A DNA stretch of 7,815 nt from an uncultured Gemmatimonadota bacterium (GCA_946478895.1 CAMLDY010000111.1:1-7815), one strand, 5' to 3'; shown: positions 1 to 6,696, numbered from the stretch's first letter. The notes: generated by a model from the sequence alone, not told the origin. Program-made: numbers and translations.

Positions 1-254
1 CCGCCGCGAATGAGCACGATCGAGTGCTCCTGCAGATTGTGGCCTTCGCCGGGGATATAGGCGGTGACTTCGAACCCGTTGGTAAGGCGAACGCGCGCCA
101 CTTTGCGGAGCGCCGAGTTCGGCTTCTTCGGGGTCGTTGTGTAGACGCGCGTGCAGACGCCACGCTTCTGCGGATTGGACTTGAGCGCGGGCGCTTTTTC
201 CTTTTTCTGAACGTCGCGACGGCTCTGGCGGACGAGCTGATTGATTGTTGGCAT
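1..254 (-). CDS. rpsL: 30S ribosomal protein S12, N-terminal part (3' end outside window)
   Basis: S12 sits at the decoding centre of the small ribosomal subunit and helps control codon-anticodon accuracy. The minus-strand frame opens with ATG at 252-254 and reads [10 protein letters not shown], the usual S12 start, then shows the family signatures [20 protein letters not shown] (residues 28-47), [20 protein letters not shown] (56-75) and [10 protein letters not shown]. The frame is open to the left edge after 84 codons, so roughly the last third of the protein is missing. Lys43, the classical streptomycin-resistance position, is the wild-type lysine; the second resistance site near residue 88 and the methylthiolated aspartate lie outside the window. 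Residues 10-27 differ from E. coli, which is normal for this variable stretch. rpsL usually leads an rpsL-rpsG-fusA operon; those genes would lie beyond position 1. No Shine-Dalgarno sequence is visible in the 16 bases before the ATG. Identity is near certain. Confidence 0.98.
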   Translation of the reverse strand, partial: MPTINQLVRQSRRDVQKKEKAPALKSNPQKRGVCTRVYTTTPKKPNSALRKVARVRLTNGFEVTAYIPGEGHNLQEHSIVLIRG

Positions 255-270
255 TAATACTGGTTGATCG

Positions 271-295
271 GACCGGTTGCCGGGCTAGACCGGCC
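271..295 (-). promoter_or_regulatory. Hairpin in the rpsL leader
   Basis: In the minus-strand RNA, GGCCGGU (289-295) can pair with ACCGGUC (271-277): seven base pairs with one G-U wobble, around an 11-base loop. It ends 16 bases before the S12 start codon, about where a ribosome-binding site would begin. It could be a control element or simply GC-rich leader. No run of T follows it, so it is not a terminator. Confidence 0.3.
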
Positions 296-325
296 GGCCC
301 ATGAACGAGGGACGGACAGCCTATA

Positions 326-354
326 AAGTTAGACGCCGACAGCAGTTATGTCAA
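326..354 (-). promoter_or_regulatory. Probable sigma-70 type promoter of rpsL
   Basis: On the minus strand a perfect TTGACA (349-354) is followed, after exactly 17 bases, by TAACTT (326-331), which keeps the first-T, second-A and last-T positions of a -10 box. A transcript would begin near 319-320, giving a leader of about 65 bases before the S12 start. The perfect -35 and ideal spacing, in the right place for a highly expressed ribosomal operon, make this the most believable promoter in the window. The -10 is only a 3 of 6 match; a second AT-rich hexamer just downstream (TTTATA) could substitute with poorer spacing. Confidence 0.65.
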
Positions 355-490
355 CGCAGGCGGGCCGTAACAGGTCCTTTACCGGCCCGTCACGGATTGT
401 CGCTGCTTTTGGTCTCGACGCGGTTTGATCCATGCAACAGATTCAACGATCGCCGCGACATAGCGCCGCGACGTTGGCGCCGGGGGAAAG

Positions 491-892
491 ATGCAAGTGC
501 ATGGCACTTCGTTCGCGTTGGCAGTCCTGTTCACCGCGTCCCTTTCCGGCTGCGCGCGATCCATCCACGTCAAGGATTACGACGAGTCCGCGGCCGTAGT
601 GCCGGCTGGCCCCATCACCCTGGAGGTCGAAAACCACAACTGGGCCGATGTCGTGCTTTACGTCGTCCACGATGGCGTCCAGACCCGCTTCACCCAGGTC
701 GCCGCGGCCCACAATCTGTCGATCGAGATCCCGGAACGGTTGCAGGGCCAAATGGGCGTGATCCGCATCGCCGCACGCCGCATTGGCGGCACCGACAGCT
801 ACGTGTCCCAGGCGATCTCTCTGCGTGGAAACACCGCGGTGCGATTCACCATCGAAAGCAATCTGACACACTCGAGCGTCGGAGTCTGGTAG
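491..892 (+). CDS. Small lipoprotein of unknown function
   Basis: This 133-residue protein begins with a short hydrophobic signal segment ending in the lipobox LSGC, with the lipidated cysteine at residue 21, so it should be exported and lipid-anchored. The mature part (about 113 residues) is rich in alternating hydrophobic/polar stretches: ITLEVENHNWADVVLYVV at about 42-59, then an IEIPE turn, VIRIAARRI, and AVRFTIES near the C-terminus. This suggests a small beta-sandwich. The pattern of Asn-Trp-Ala-Asp followed by a Val/Tyr strand and a DG turn recalls small lipoproteins I associate with Gemmatimonadota; that is memory, not a search. The ATG at 491 is chosen because it is the only start before the signal segment; a weak purine run GGGGGAAAG precedes it. 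The N-terminus is unusual in having no lysine or arginine before the hydrophobic stretch. The gene is divergent from rpsL and convergent with the gene ending at 922. Function unknown. Confidence 0.82.
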   Translation: MQVHGTSFALAVLFTASLSGCARSIHVKDYDESAAVVPAGPITLEVENHNWADVVLYVVHDGVQTRFTQVAAAHNLSIEIPERLQGQMGVIRIAARRIGGTDSYVSQAISLRGNTAVRFTIESNLTHSSVGVW

Positions 893-902
893 AAAGGACT
901 CC
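881..902 (+). terminator. Weak hairpin over the stop codon of the 491-892 gene
   Basis: GGAGTC (881-886) and GACTCC (897-902) form a perfect six-base inverted repeat with a 10-base loop that contains the TAG stop codon (890-892). No T-run follows, and the only other space between the two convergent genes is 29 bases. It may contribute to 3'-end formation, but as an intrinsic terminator it is poor and could be chance. Confidence 0.2.
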
Positions 903-921
903 ACCCGCAGTCGCAGAGCGT

Positions 922-1404
922 TCAGTTGGTCTTGTTGGGATGGCCGCCACTGTCGCCACCAAACACGTCGCCCGCGCCTGCACCCACAAGCAGCGCGGCG
1001 GCGATGATTGCGGCCGTGAGGAGCAGACTTCGCGACACCGAAGTCCGGCCGGTGGCGACCGACTCGTAGTCGCGGCGAAGCAGCGTCAGCGGCTCGCCGG
1101 CGTACGAATCCTCGATTCCCCCCTCGCGCGAAACCGTGCGCACCGACAGCGACAACGATGAATCGGTGACTGCCTGAAGGATTCCGTCGAGGGTCTGGGC
1201 GCGCATCCCGATGCTCGGGGCGACGTCGATAGTTCCCTGGTCTGTGAGCGTCACTCGAACGGCGGGCTGCGCCGCTGCGTCGACCGGCCCTCGTATTGGA
1301 ACATACTCGGTGCACGCCAGCAGGTTGGTGAACAACGCCAACGTGATGGCGCCGACAGCGCGACGACGCGAAACCGGAAACCGACCGCCCGAAAATGTGC
1401 CCAT
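922..1404 (-). CDS. Predicted lipoprotein with a C-terminal hydrophobic helix, unknown function
   Basis: The 160-residue product has basic residues R13-R15, a hydrophobic stretch and the lipobox LLAC, with the lipidated cysteine at residue 31, so it should be a lipoprotein. Residues about 48-116 are beta-rich (AVRVTLTDQGTIDVAPSIG, LDGILQAV, LSLSVRTVS, EPLTLLRRDYESV) and could form a small barrel. A hydrophobic helix at about 126-145 follows, then a Gly/Asp/Asn-rich tail. A lipid anchor together with a possible second membrane segment is unusual. ATG at 1402-1404 is the only start ahead of the arginines. It has no Shine-Dalgarno sequence; instead TATTAT, a good -10 box, lies six bases upstream, implying a leaderless or nearly leaderless message. 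It lies downstream of susD in the same direction but is separated by a strong terminator, so it is probably its own unit. I do not recognise a named family. Confidence 0.75.
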   Translation of the reverse strand: MGTFSGGRFPVSRRRAVGAITLALFTNLLACTEYVPIRGPVDAAAQPAVRVTLTDQGTIDVAPSIGMRAQTLDGILQAVTDSSLSLSVRTVSREGGIEDSYAGEPLTLLRRDYESVATGRTSVSRSLLLTAAIIAAALLVGAGAGDVFGGDSGGHPNKTN

Positions 1405-1410
1405 GGGTGA

Positions 1411-1416
1411 ATAATA
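1411..1416 (-). promoter_or_regulatory. Candidate -10 box for the 922-1404 lipoprotein
   Basis: TATTAT matches five of six bases of the TATAAT consensus and ends six bases before the ATG, so transcription would start at or within a base or two of the start codon. At the expected -35 distance lie the GC-rich arms of the susD terminator (around 1434-1440), with no TTGACA-like hexamer. The promoter would therefore need another contact or an activator. Position and sequence are seen; the function is inferred. Confidence 0.4.
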
Positions 1417-1425
1417 CGTCGGGGG

Positions 1426-1462
1426 AAAAAATCCGAGCCCGGTCAGCTTCGACCGGGCTCGG
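1426..1462 (-). terminator. Intrinsic terminator of the susC-susD operon
   Basis: A perfect 12-base-pair GC-rich stem pairs 1433-1444 with 1451-1462 around a six-base loop, then on the minus strand one A and a run of six T (1431-1426). It begins 24 bases beyond the susD stop codon. In the plus direction no T-run follows, so it works for the minus strand only. It is the clearest terminator in the window and marks the end of the two-gene transcript. Confidence 0.92.
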
Positions 1463-1486
1463 GACCTTCGGATAATTCCTTGCTGC

Positions 1487-2854
1487 CTAGAACTGTCCGA
1501 GGCACGCGGCTCCGGTACCGTCGGAGATCGCGTTCGGCGGATCGTTCTTGTTGCGCAGACCGTTCACACCTACACCCGGTGCCGGAATGTTGGTGTCGGT
1601 GTTGGCCTCCGTCGCGTCGTAGTACAACCGGCCCGGAATCGGCAAGCCAGCCGCCGTCGGAACCAGATTCGGCGTGCAGGTCCGCTTATAGTCGTTCCAC
1701 GCCTCTTCGCCGAGCTGGAAGTCAACAATGTACTTCTCGGTGAGAATCTCATTGAGGAGTGCCCGACCAGCCACAACCTCGGGCGCCAGACCGTGATTGG
1801 CCCGCTCCTCATTGAGCTTGGCGAGTGCCGTCACCTCATCTCCAGTCCGATAAGCAGCCTCGGCCCAGATCAGGGTGTTCTCGTCATAGGTGACGTACGG
1901 CTGCTGGAAATCATCGGCGCCGCGCTCATCGCTCAGCCACCGCGGATTCCCGCTCGGCGCGAAATACTCCGCTTCACGCGGATCATTCCGGCGGACGAGA
2001 ATCGTGTCCAGAGTGATGCCGATACCGAGATCGCCACCGCGCGCCGCCGGACCGTGGAACTGGAAGTAGAAGTTCGTCTCCGATCCGGTCGAGGTGAACG
2101 CGCCGAAGTAATTGCCGGCGTCGCTCGATATTCCCTGCTGCGCCTCGGCCAGCGCCTGCGCGTACGCTTCCGGCCGTACTTCGGCGGTATGCATGTAGAA
2201 ACGCGCCTTCAGGGTGTGCGCGAAGGCAGTCCATAGAGCAGGATCGCCTCCGTACACGAGATCGGCACCAGCCGGCCCGGCGCTTCCAGCTGCGTTCAGG
2301 TTGATGTTGGCGATACCAGCCGACAGAACCTGCTGCACCGAATCGTAGACGAACAGCTGATCGTCCAGCGTCGGATTCGCTACGCCCTGAATGGCCTGCT
2401 TGTAGACGAGATCACCGAACAGATCGGCGCCGGTTCCCATCAGCGCTCCTTCCATCACCTGCGCGATGCCGAGGTAGAGCGAATCGCCCACCTGGCGTGC
2501 GCCGGCCTGGAGCTTTCTGATATCGACGAGCCCGCCGCCGGTGTAAAGCGCGGCGTGGCTGCCGTTGGTCGTCGACGGATCGTGGGTGTAGCGCGTCTCG
2601 AGGGCGCCGTACTGGTTGGCGACGCCCTGGAATTGCTGCGCGAGAATTCCGGTCAGGCGCGCCGGGTCACTGCCCCAGTACGCCCACAGATTTTCCTGCG
2701 TCGAGACGAAGTACTGATCGTTCGTCGCGGCGATTTGGCGATTGGGATCCGTGCTCGTTTCACCGCCGGTCAGGAAGTTGTTGCAACCTCCGACCACGGC
2801 TACCGCGCCCGCAACGAGGAGCCCGCCTGCCATGCGTTTTATATGTCTATACAC
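1487..2854 (-). CDS. SusD/RagB-family outer-membrane lipoprotein (SusD-like nutrient-binding lid)
   Basis: SusD-like proteins sit on the cell surface as a hinged lid over a SusC porin and capture oligomeric nutrients. The 455-residue product has a signal peptide with basic residues (R3, K6, R7), a hydrophobic stretch and the lipobox VGGC, lipidated cysteine at residue 24. CNNFLTG followed by DPNR is the typical mature start. Family landmarks follow: TGADLFGDLVYKQAI (141-155), TLKARFYMH (214-222), LIWAEAAYRTGD (328-339, a TPR-like helix) and EKYIVDFQLGEEAWNDYKRT (373-392). The style resembles the SusD-like_2 branch. Cys393 and Cys451 could form a C-terminal disulfide. The start is GTG at 2852-2854, with GGAG nine bases upstream; an internal ATG at residue 8 lacks a ribosome site and would shorten the signal peptide. 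It starts 21 bases after the SusC-like stop, so co-transcription is very likely. Ligand unknown. Confidence 0.93.
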   Translation of the reverse strand: MYRHIKRMAGGLLVAGAVAVVGGCNNFLTGGETSTDPNRQIAATNDQYFVSTQENLWAYWGSDPARLTGILAQQFQGVANQYGALETRYTHDPSTTNGSHAALYTGGGLVDIRKLQAGARQVGDSLYLGIAQVMEGALMGTGADLFGDLVYKQAIQGVANPTLDDQLFVYDSVQQVLSAGIANINLNAAGSAGPAGADLVYGGDPALWTAFAHTLKARFYMHTAEVRPEAYAQALAEAQQGISSDAGNYFGAFTSTGSETNFYFQFHGPAARGGDLGIGITLDTILVRRNDPREAEYFAPSGNPRWLSDERGADDFQQPYVTYDENTLIWAEAAYRTGDEVTALAKLNEERANHGLAPEVVAGRALLNEILTEKYIVDFQLGEEAWNDYKRTCTPNLVPTAAGLPIPGRLYYDATEANTDTNIPAPGVGVNGLRNKNDPPNAISDGTGAACLGQF

Positions 2855-2875
2855 TTCTGATATCTCCGTTTATGA

Positions 2876-5800
2876 CTAGCGAGAAAGGCTGAACGACAGC
2901 ACGAAGGAGCGCGTCGGCGGATTGATGAAGTAGTCGAGCCCCTGGGTCAGGAACTCGGCGCCGCCGAGGTTCACCTCTGGATCGAACCCACTGTACTTCG
3001 TCCAGGTCTTCAGGTTGCGCCCCGCGATGCGGATGTCGGCCGTCGAGAACCCGGTCAGATTGCGCAGGAAGGGCTGGTCGAGCGTGTAGGTAAGCGACAC
3101 CTCGCGGAGCTTGGCAAAGCTGCCGTCCTCCACGAACTGCGCGCCCACCGTACCAAATCCGCCGCCGTCGCCGAGGAACCAGTTCTCCCAATCGGTGGGC
3201 GACTGGAAGGGCACGACGTTCTTGCCCGGTCCAACGGTCACGGGATAGATGTTGGTCATGTAGTTCACGCCGTACTGACCGTCGGTGCGGGTGCGGATAT
3301 AGGTATCCTTGCCCGTGCCGAAGAAGTCCAGAATTCCGCGGGTGCCATTCCAGACGCTGCCGCCCTTGCGAACATCGAGCAGGCCCGACAGCGAGAACTT
3401 GTTCCAGCGGAGATTGCTGCTGTACGACATGGTGTACTTCGGATTTGGATCAGCGATGATGCGCTGCGTCGGATCGGCAACCGGCAAACCATCGTCTCCG
3501 AGCACCAGAGCTCCCGCAGGCGCGCCTGAGCAAACGGTGCCGTCGACGTCGTCAACGACGCCCAGTCCCGGAATCGCAACGTTGGTGATGTTGCGGCCGC
3601 AACGGACGAAGTCCGATCCCTGAATCACGCCCGGGGCGAAGCCGACCGCGGAAGTGCCGATCGCGCCCTGGAATCCTTCCAGGTTGTAGTTGATGAATTG
3701 GGCGCCGTTCAGACTCAGGACGCGGCCCTTGTTCCGACCGTACTGCACGCCAATGTCCCAGCCGAGGTTTGCCTGCTGGATCGGATGCAGATTGAGGGTG
3801 AGCTCAACTCCCTGATTCTTGATTTCCGCTGCGTTGAGAACCTGCAGCGTGGCACCGTTGGCGGCGGCGTTGATCGGCGCGCTCAGGATGATGTCCGAGC
3901 CACGCTTGTTGTACGCCGTTGCCGACATGTCGATCTTGTTATTGAGGAAAGCGAGGTCGGCGCCGTACTCGAGCTCCCGGTTTCTCTCCGGACGGAGATC
4001 CGGATTACCCTGGGTCAAGCTCGTCGCCAGTGCGCCCTGCCCGTTGATACCCGGCTTGAGCAGATCGCCGTAGCCGCCGAGGCCGAAGAACGTGGTGTTC
4101 GTCAGCGCCGTGACCGCGGCGTATGCGGGCGGCTCCTTACCGGTCTCTCCGTAGGCGAGGTGCAGCTTGCCATAGGAAAGAATGCCGGTGCGGTCGCGGC
4201 CGTTGAGCAGATTGCTGAAGGTCCACGCCGCGCTCGCCTTCGGGTAGTTGGCGCGAGGGTTTGCGCTGCCGAAAGTCGAGAAGCCGTCGTTCCGGATGCC
4301 GAGGTTGAGGACGAGCTGATCGAGCAGGCTCACTTCCGCCTGCGCGAAATACGCCTCGATGTGCCGCAGCGCCCGGTACTCCTGAACGAACGGGCTGATG
4401 GTGTTCTGAATGTTGAATGGCTGCGGCGCGATGAGCTGCTCGCCGAATGCGTAGGTCTGCCGCAACCGGCGCGAGTTCAGGTTCTGACCGACGGTGACGG
4501 TCAGGTCCGTGTTCGTGCCGAAGGTGTGCTTCGCCGTCGCGATCAGGTTGTGATCGATCTCGAGGTTGTTGATGTCGTTGCGTGTGACGTTGCCGACGAC
4601 GTCGTTGGCCGAAGTGAGGGGCAGCGATTCGAGGCGCCAATCATTGTAGTAATCCGCGCCGAGGGTCTCGCTGACGTTCAGCCACTCGAGTGGTGTCCAA
4701 TCGATGTTCAGATTCGAGACCGAGCGGCCGAGCTCGCTGCGATTGCCGGGATTGTCGAGCACGAAGAACGGATTGTCGTAATAGACAGCGTTCTGCATCG
4801 CGGCGATGCTCGAAGCGTTCGGGAAGCGATACGCACGCTGCAAGCCGTTCGGCAGGTAGGCATCCTCGTTGTTGAAGTCGGGCGGAGTACGGAGCGCACC
4901 GAGCATGACGCCCGAGACGTTGGATCCCTTCTGCACGTACTTGCCGCGGGTATCGATGTAGCTGAGGTTGCCGCTCACCTTGAGCTGTGAGTTGATCTGC
5001 TGGGTGCCCTTGAGGCGCACAGTCGCGCGGTTGTACTTGTTGTTGGGACCCTTCAGGTAACCGTTCTGATTCATCAGGCCGCCCGAGGCATAGAACGTCG
5101 TGCGCTCGTTGCCACCCGAGACCTGGAGGTTGTTGTCGGCCGTTATGCCGGTGTCGAACAGCTCCTTCGCGTGATTGAACATCGGAGTGCCGGGTGCAGC
5201 GGCCGGGCCCCACGACCAGCGGCTCACCGTGCAATCCACTCCGCCGCAGGCAGCGGGAGCTTCGTCGAGACCCTGCACGAAGGTGTGCTGCAGGATGTCG
5301 GGCGTGTTGACCTTGTCGAAGGTTTCAGTCGACGAGATCGTCCACTTGGTCGCGCCCGCGGCTCCGGACTTGGTGGTGATGAGCACGACGCCGTTCGCGG
5401 CGCGCGCACCGTAGATGGCGGCCGCTGCCGCGCTCTTCAGAATCTGGATCGACTCGATGTCGGCCGGATTGATGTCGGACGCGCGGTTCGGAGCGACGGT
5501 GCTCGCATCGGCGCCCTGAGCGGTACCCGATCCGGTCACGATGCTCTGTGTCGAGATCGTCTGATTGTCGATCGGCTGCCCGTCGACTACGAAGAGCGGC
5601 TGATTAGTGCCGGATAGGGACGACGCGCCACGAATCTTGATCGAAGCGGATGCGCCGGGCTCGCCGGACTGGGTGCGGACCTCGACATTGGGCGCCTGGG
5701 CCGCGAGCGCGGAAACCACGTTCTGCGGATTGGCGGCGCGATTGAGCGCGCTGCTGTCGACGGTGTTGATGGTTGTGGTGAGACGCTCGCGCGTAGTCGA

Positions 5801-6244
5801 TGTTCCGGCGCCAGTCACGACGACGACGTCGAGGTTGAGCGGATTGACGACCAGCGCGAAGTCCTGCGTCACATTGGATCCGGCAGTGAGCGTGATCGGG
5901 ATGGTGCGTGCCGCGTAGCCGATGGTGCGGGCGACGAGCACGGCACTCTGTCCGTTCGCGCGCGAAGCCGGAACGACGATGGTGTAGCGGCCGGCGTCAT
6001 CGGTGTGAGTGCCGATGGTCGTGCCCTGAATCAGGACGGTCGCACCGGGAAGCGGAGCGCCGCCCTCACTGGTGACCGTACCTGAGATCGTAGTACCAGC
6101 CTGTGCTGCTGCCACCGATGCGGCGCCGAATAAGAGTGCCGACACCGCGGCGAGCCTGCGTACCATCTTCCTGAGGATGTTCGGTGAATTGGGTGGGTGG
6201 GAACCGGAGACCGGTCGAGCTATTGACATAGAACGATTCAACAT
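2876..6244 (-). CDS. SusC/RagA-family TonB-linked outer-membrane transporter
   Basis: SusC-like proteins are 22-strand outer-membrane barrels that import ligand captured by SusD, powered by TonB. The 1122-residue product has a long N-region, then a signal peptide at about residues 27-49 (MVRRLAAVSALLFGAASVAA). A carboxypeptidase-regulatory-like domain follows (about 51-131, TISGTVTSEGGAPLPGATV), then the VVVVTGAG segment (140-147). The plug (about 150-294) has IRGASSLSGTNQPLFVVDGQ (204-223) and IESIQILKSAAAAAIYGARA (263-282), both SusC hallmarks. The rest is barrel, ending SFVLSFSLSR. There is no STN signalling domain ahead of the CarboxypepD-like domain, so anti-sigma control through this protein is not expected. 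Cys333 and Cys338 form a close pair in the early barrel. I chose ATG at 6242-6244 because AAGGAG lies six bases upstream; the frame stays open to 6367, and ATG at 6349 (AGGAG only two bases away) or at 6166 are weaker choices. First gene of the operon with the SusD-like gene. Confidence 0.95.
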   Translation of the reverse strand: MLNRSMSIARPVSGSHPPNSPNILRKMVRRLAAVSALLFGAASVAAAQAGTTISGTVTSEGGAPLPGATVLIQGTTIGTHTDDAGRYTIVVPASRANGQSAVLVARTIGYAARTIPITLTAGSNVTQDFALVVNPLNLDVVVVTGAGTSTTRERLTTTINTVDSSALNRAANPQNVVSALAAQAPNVEVRTQSGEPGASASIKIRGASSLSGTNQPLFVVDGQPIDNQTISTQSIVTGSGTAQGADASTVAPNRASDINPADIESIQILKSAAAAAIYGARAANGVVLITTKSGAAGATKWTISSTETFDKVNTPDILQHTFVQGLDEAPAACGGVDCTVSRWSWGPAAAPGTPMFNHAKELFDTGITADNNLQVSGGNERTTFYASGGLMNQNGYLKGPNNKYNRATVRLKGTQQINSQLKVSGNLSYIDTRGKYVQKGSNVSGVMLGALRTPPDFNNEDAYLPNGLQRAYRFPNASSIAAMQNAVYYDNPFFVLDNPGNRSELGRSVSNLNIDWTPLEWLNVSETLGADYYNDWRLESLPLTSANDVVGNVTRNDINNLEIDHNLIATAKHTFGTNTDLTVTVGQNLNSRRLRQTYAFGEQLIAPQPFNIQNTISPFVQEYRALRHIEAYFAQAEVSLLDQLVLNLGIRNDGFSTFGSANPRANYPKASAAWTFSNLLNGRDRTGILSYGKLHLAYGETGKEPPAYAAVTALTNTTFFGLGGYGDLLKPGINGQGALATSLTQGNPDLRPERNRELEYGADLAFLNNKIDMSATAYNKRGSDIILSAPINAAANGATLQVLNAAEIKNQGVELTLNLHPIQQANLGWDIGVQYGRNKGRVLSLNGAQFINYNLEGFQGAIGTSAVGFAPGVIQGSDFVRCGRNITNVAIPGLGVVDDVDGTVCSGAPAGALVLGDDGLPVADPTQRIIADPNPKYTMSYSSNLRWNKFSLSGLLDVRKGGSVWNGTRGILDFFGTGKDTYIRTRTDGQYGVNYMTNIYPVTVGPGKNVVPFQSPTDWENWFLGDGGGFGTVGAQFVEDGSFAKLREVSLTYTLDQPFLRNLTGFSTADIRIAGRNLKTWTKYSGFDPEVNLGGAEFLTQGLDYFINPPTRSFVLSFSLSR

Positions 6245-6250
6245 TCGTAT

Positions 6251-6256
6251 CTCCTT
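6251..6256 (-). promoter_or_regulatory. Shine-Dalgarno site fixing the SusC-like start
   Basis: The minus strand reads AAGGAGATACGA directly before ATG at 6244. AAGGAG with six-base spacing is the best ribosome-binding site in the window and argues against the in-frame starts further upstream. Confidence 0.75.
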
Positions 6257-6265
6257 CTGGAGTGA

Positions 6266-6390
6266 GCGCTGAATGCTCAGCGCGTGGTACTGTTCACGTG
6301 CAGCGATGTGAACGCGTGTACTCACCGACAGCGTTGCGGAGAGAACCATTTCTCCTGAACGGTTCACTGGGCGACACGTTCATCGTGTCG
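6266..6390 (-). promoter_or_regulatory. Structured leader of the susC message (three hairpins)
   Basis: Three perfect inverted repeats lie in the putative 5' leader: CGACACG/CGTGTCG (6372-6378 with 6384-6390, loop 5), GTTCAC/GTGAAC (6292-6297 with 6308-6313, loop 10) and GCGCTGA/TCAGCGC (6266-6272 with 6277-6283, loop 4). The last one stops about nine bases before the Shine-Dalgarno site. None is followed by a T-run. It does not match a riboswitch I know; the structures could also be DNA operators or chance in GC-rich sequence. Confidence 0.35.
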
Positions 6391-6465
6391 ACGCGCGGCG
6401 ATGTGCGGAGAGCGAAACTCTTCGTATAGTAGATTCGCGTACACGCAACTTCCAAGTGAACCGTT
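6358..6465. repeat. Paired 11-base inverted repeat flanking the susC promoter
   Basis: AACGGTTCACT at 6358-6368 is the exact reverse complement of AGTGAACCGTT at 6455-6465, with 86 bases between. The core GTTCAC/GTGAAC appears again as another inverted pair at 6292-6297 and 6308-6313, making four copies in about 170 bases. This could be a set of operator half-sites; no regulator gene is in the window. Confidence 0.45.
6426..6455 (-). promoter_or_regulatory. Candidate promoter of the susC-susD operon
   Basis: TTGGAA (6450-6455) and TACTAT (6426-6431) are separated by 18 bases; each matches four of six consensus positions. A transcript would begin near 6419 and have a leader of about 175 bases before the SusC-like start. 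One arm of an 11-base inverted repeat (6455-6465) touches the -35 element, a place where a regulator could act. No other pair in 6245-6696 looked better by eye, but the match is moderate. Confidence 0.4.
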
Positions 6466-6696
6466 GGACACTCGGACTACAGTTTTGGTTTGGTAAACGG
6501 CGTGAAACGCAACGTGAGCGTGCTTCGGCGTCGCTGCGAGAAAGAGATGCGCGCGTCAGGAGGGAGTAATGTGCGCGTCCACACTACCATAGAGAGCGGT
6601 CGTCGTTGCGTATCTTTCGTCCGCATTGTTCAGTTTGCAGCAACTGCTGTCGACCCGTTCTACGCCCGCGGACGAGCTCCCTGGCTGCCGAGTCGT
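6466..6696. other. Intergenic stretch between the acyltransferase gene and the susC promoter
   Basis: This part of the 450-base gap follows the acyltransferase stop codon. I see no T-tailed hairpin to end that transcript and no convincing coding sequence. The short open frames here have neither family-like residues nor ribosome-binding sites. Whether the acyltransferase message reads through toward susC is undecided. Confidence 0.5.

Noticed and set aside
301..1161. 286-codon plus-strand frame overlapping the 491-892 lipoprotein
   Set aside because: The Arg/Pro/His-rich translation looks like an out-of-frame reading of GC-rich DNA, and the frame starts in the rpsL leader with no ribosome site.
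443..1315. 290-codon minus-strand frame across the two small lipoprotein genes
   Set aside because: The translation is Arg/His/Ala-rich without hydrophobic core pattern or signal, and it runs through both lipobox-bearing genes in other frames.
3698..4990. 430-codon open frame on the plus strand opposite the SusC-like gene
   Set aside because: It lies wholly antisense to a clear SusC barrel, its translation is Arg/Val/Glu-rich and low in recognisable motifs, and long antisense frames are expected in GC-rich genes.
6372..6390. Hairpin as an intrinsic terminator or attenuator
   Set aside because: The seven-pair stem has no T-run after it on either strand.
6477..6626. 49-residue minus-strand frame in the gap upstream of susC
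   Set aside because: No ribosome-binding site and no hydrophobic or domain pattern; it overlaps the presumed promoter-proximal region.
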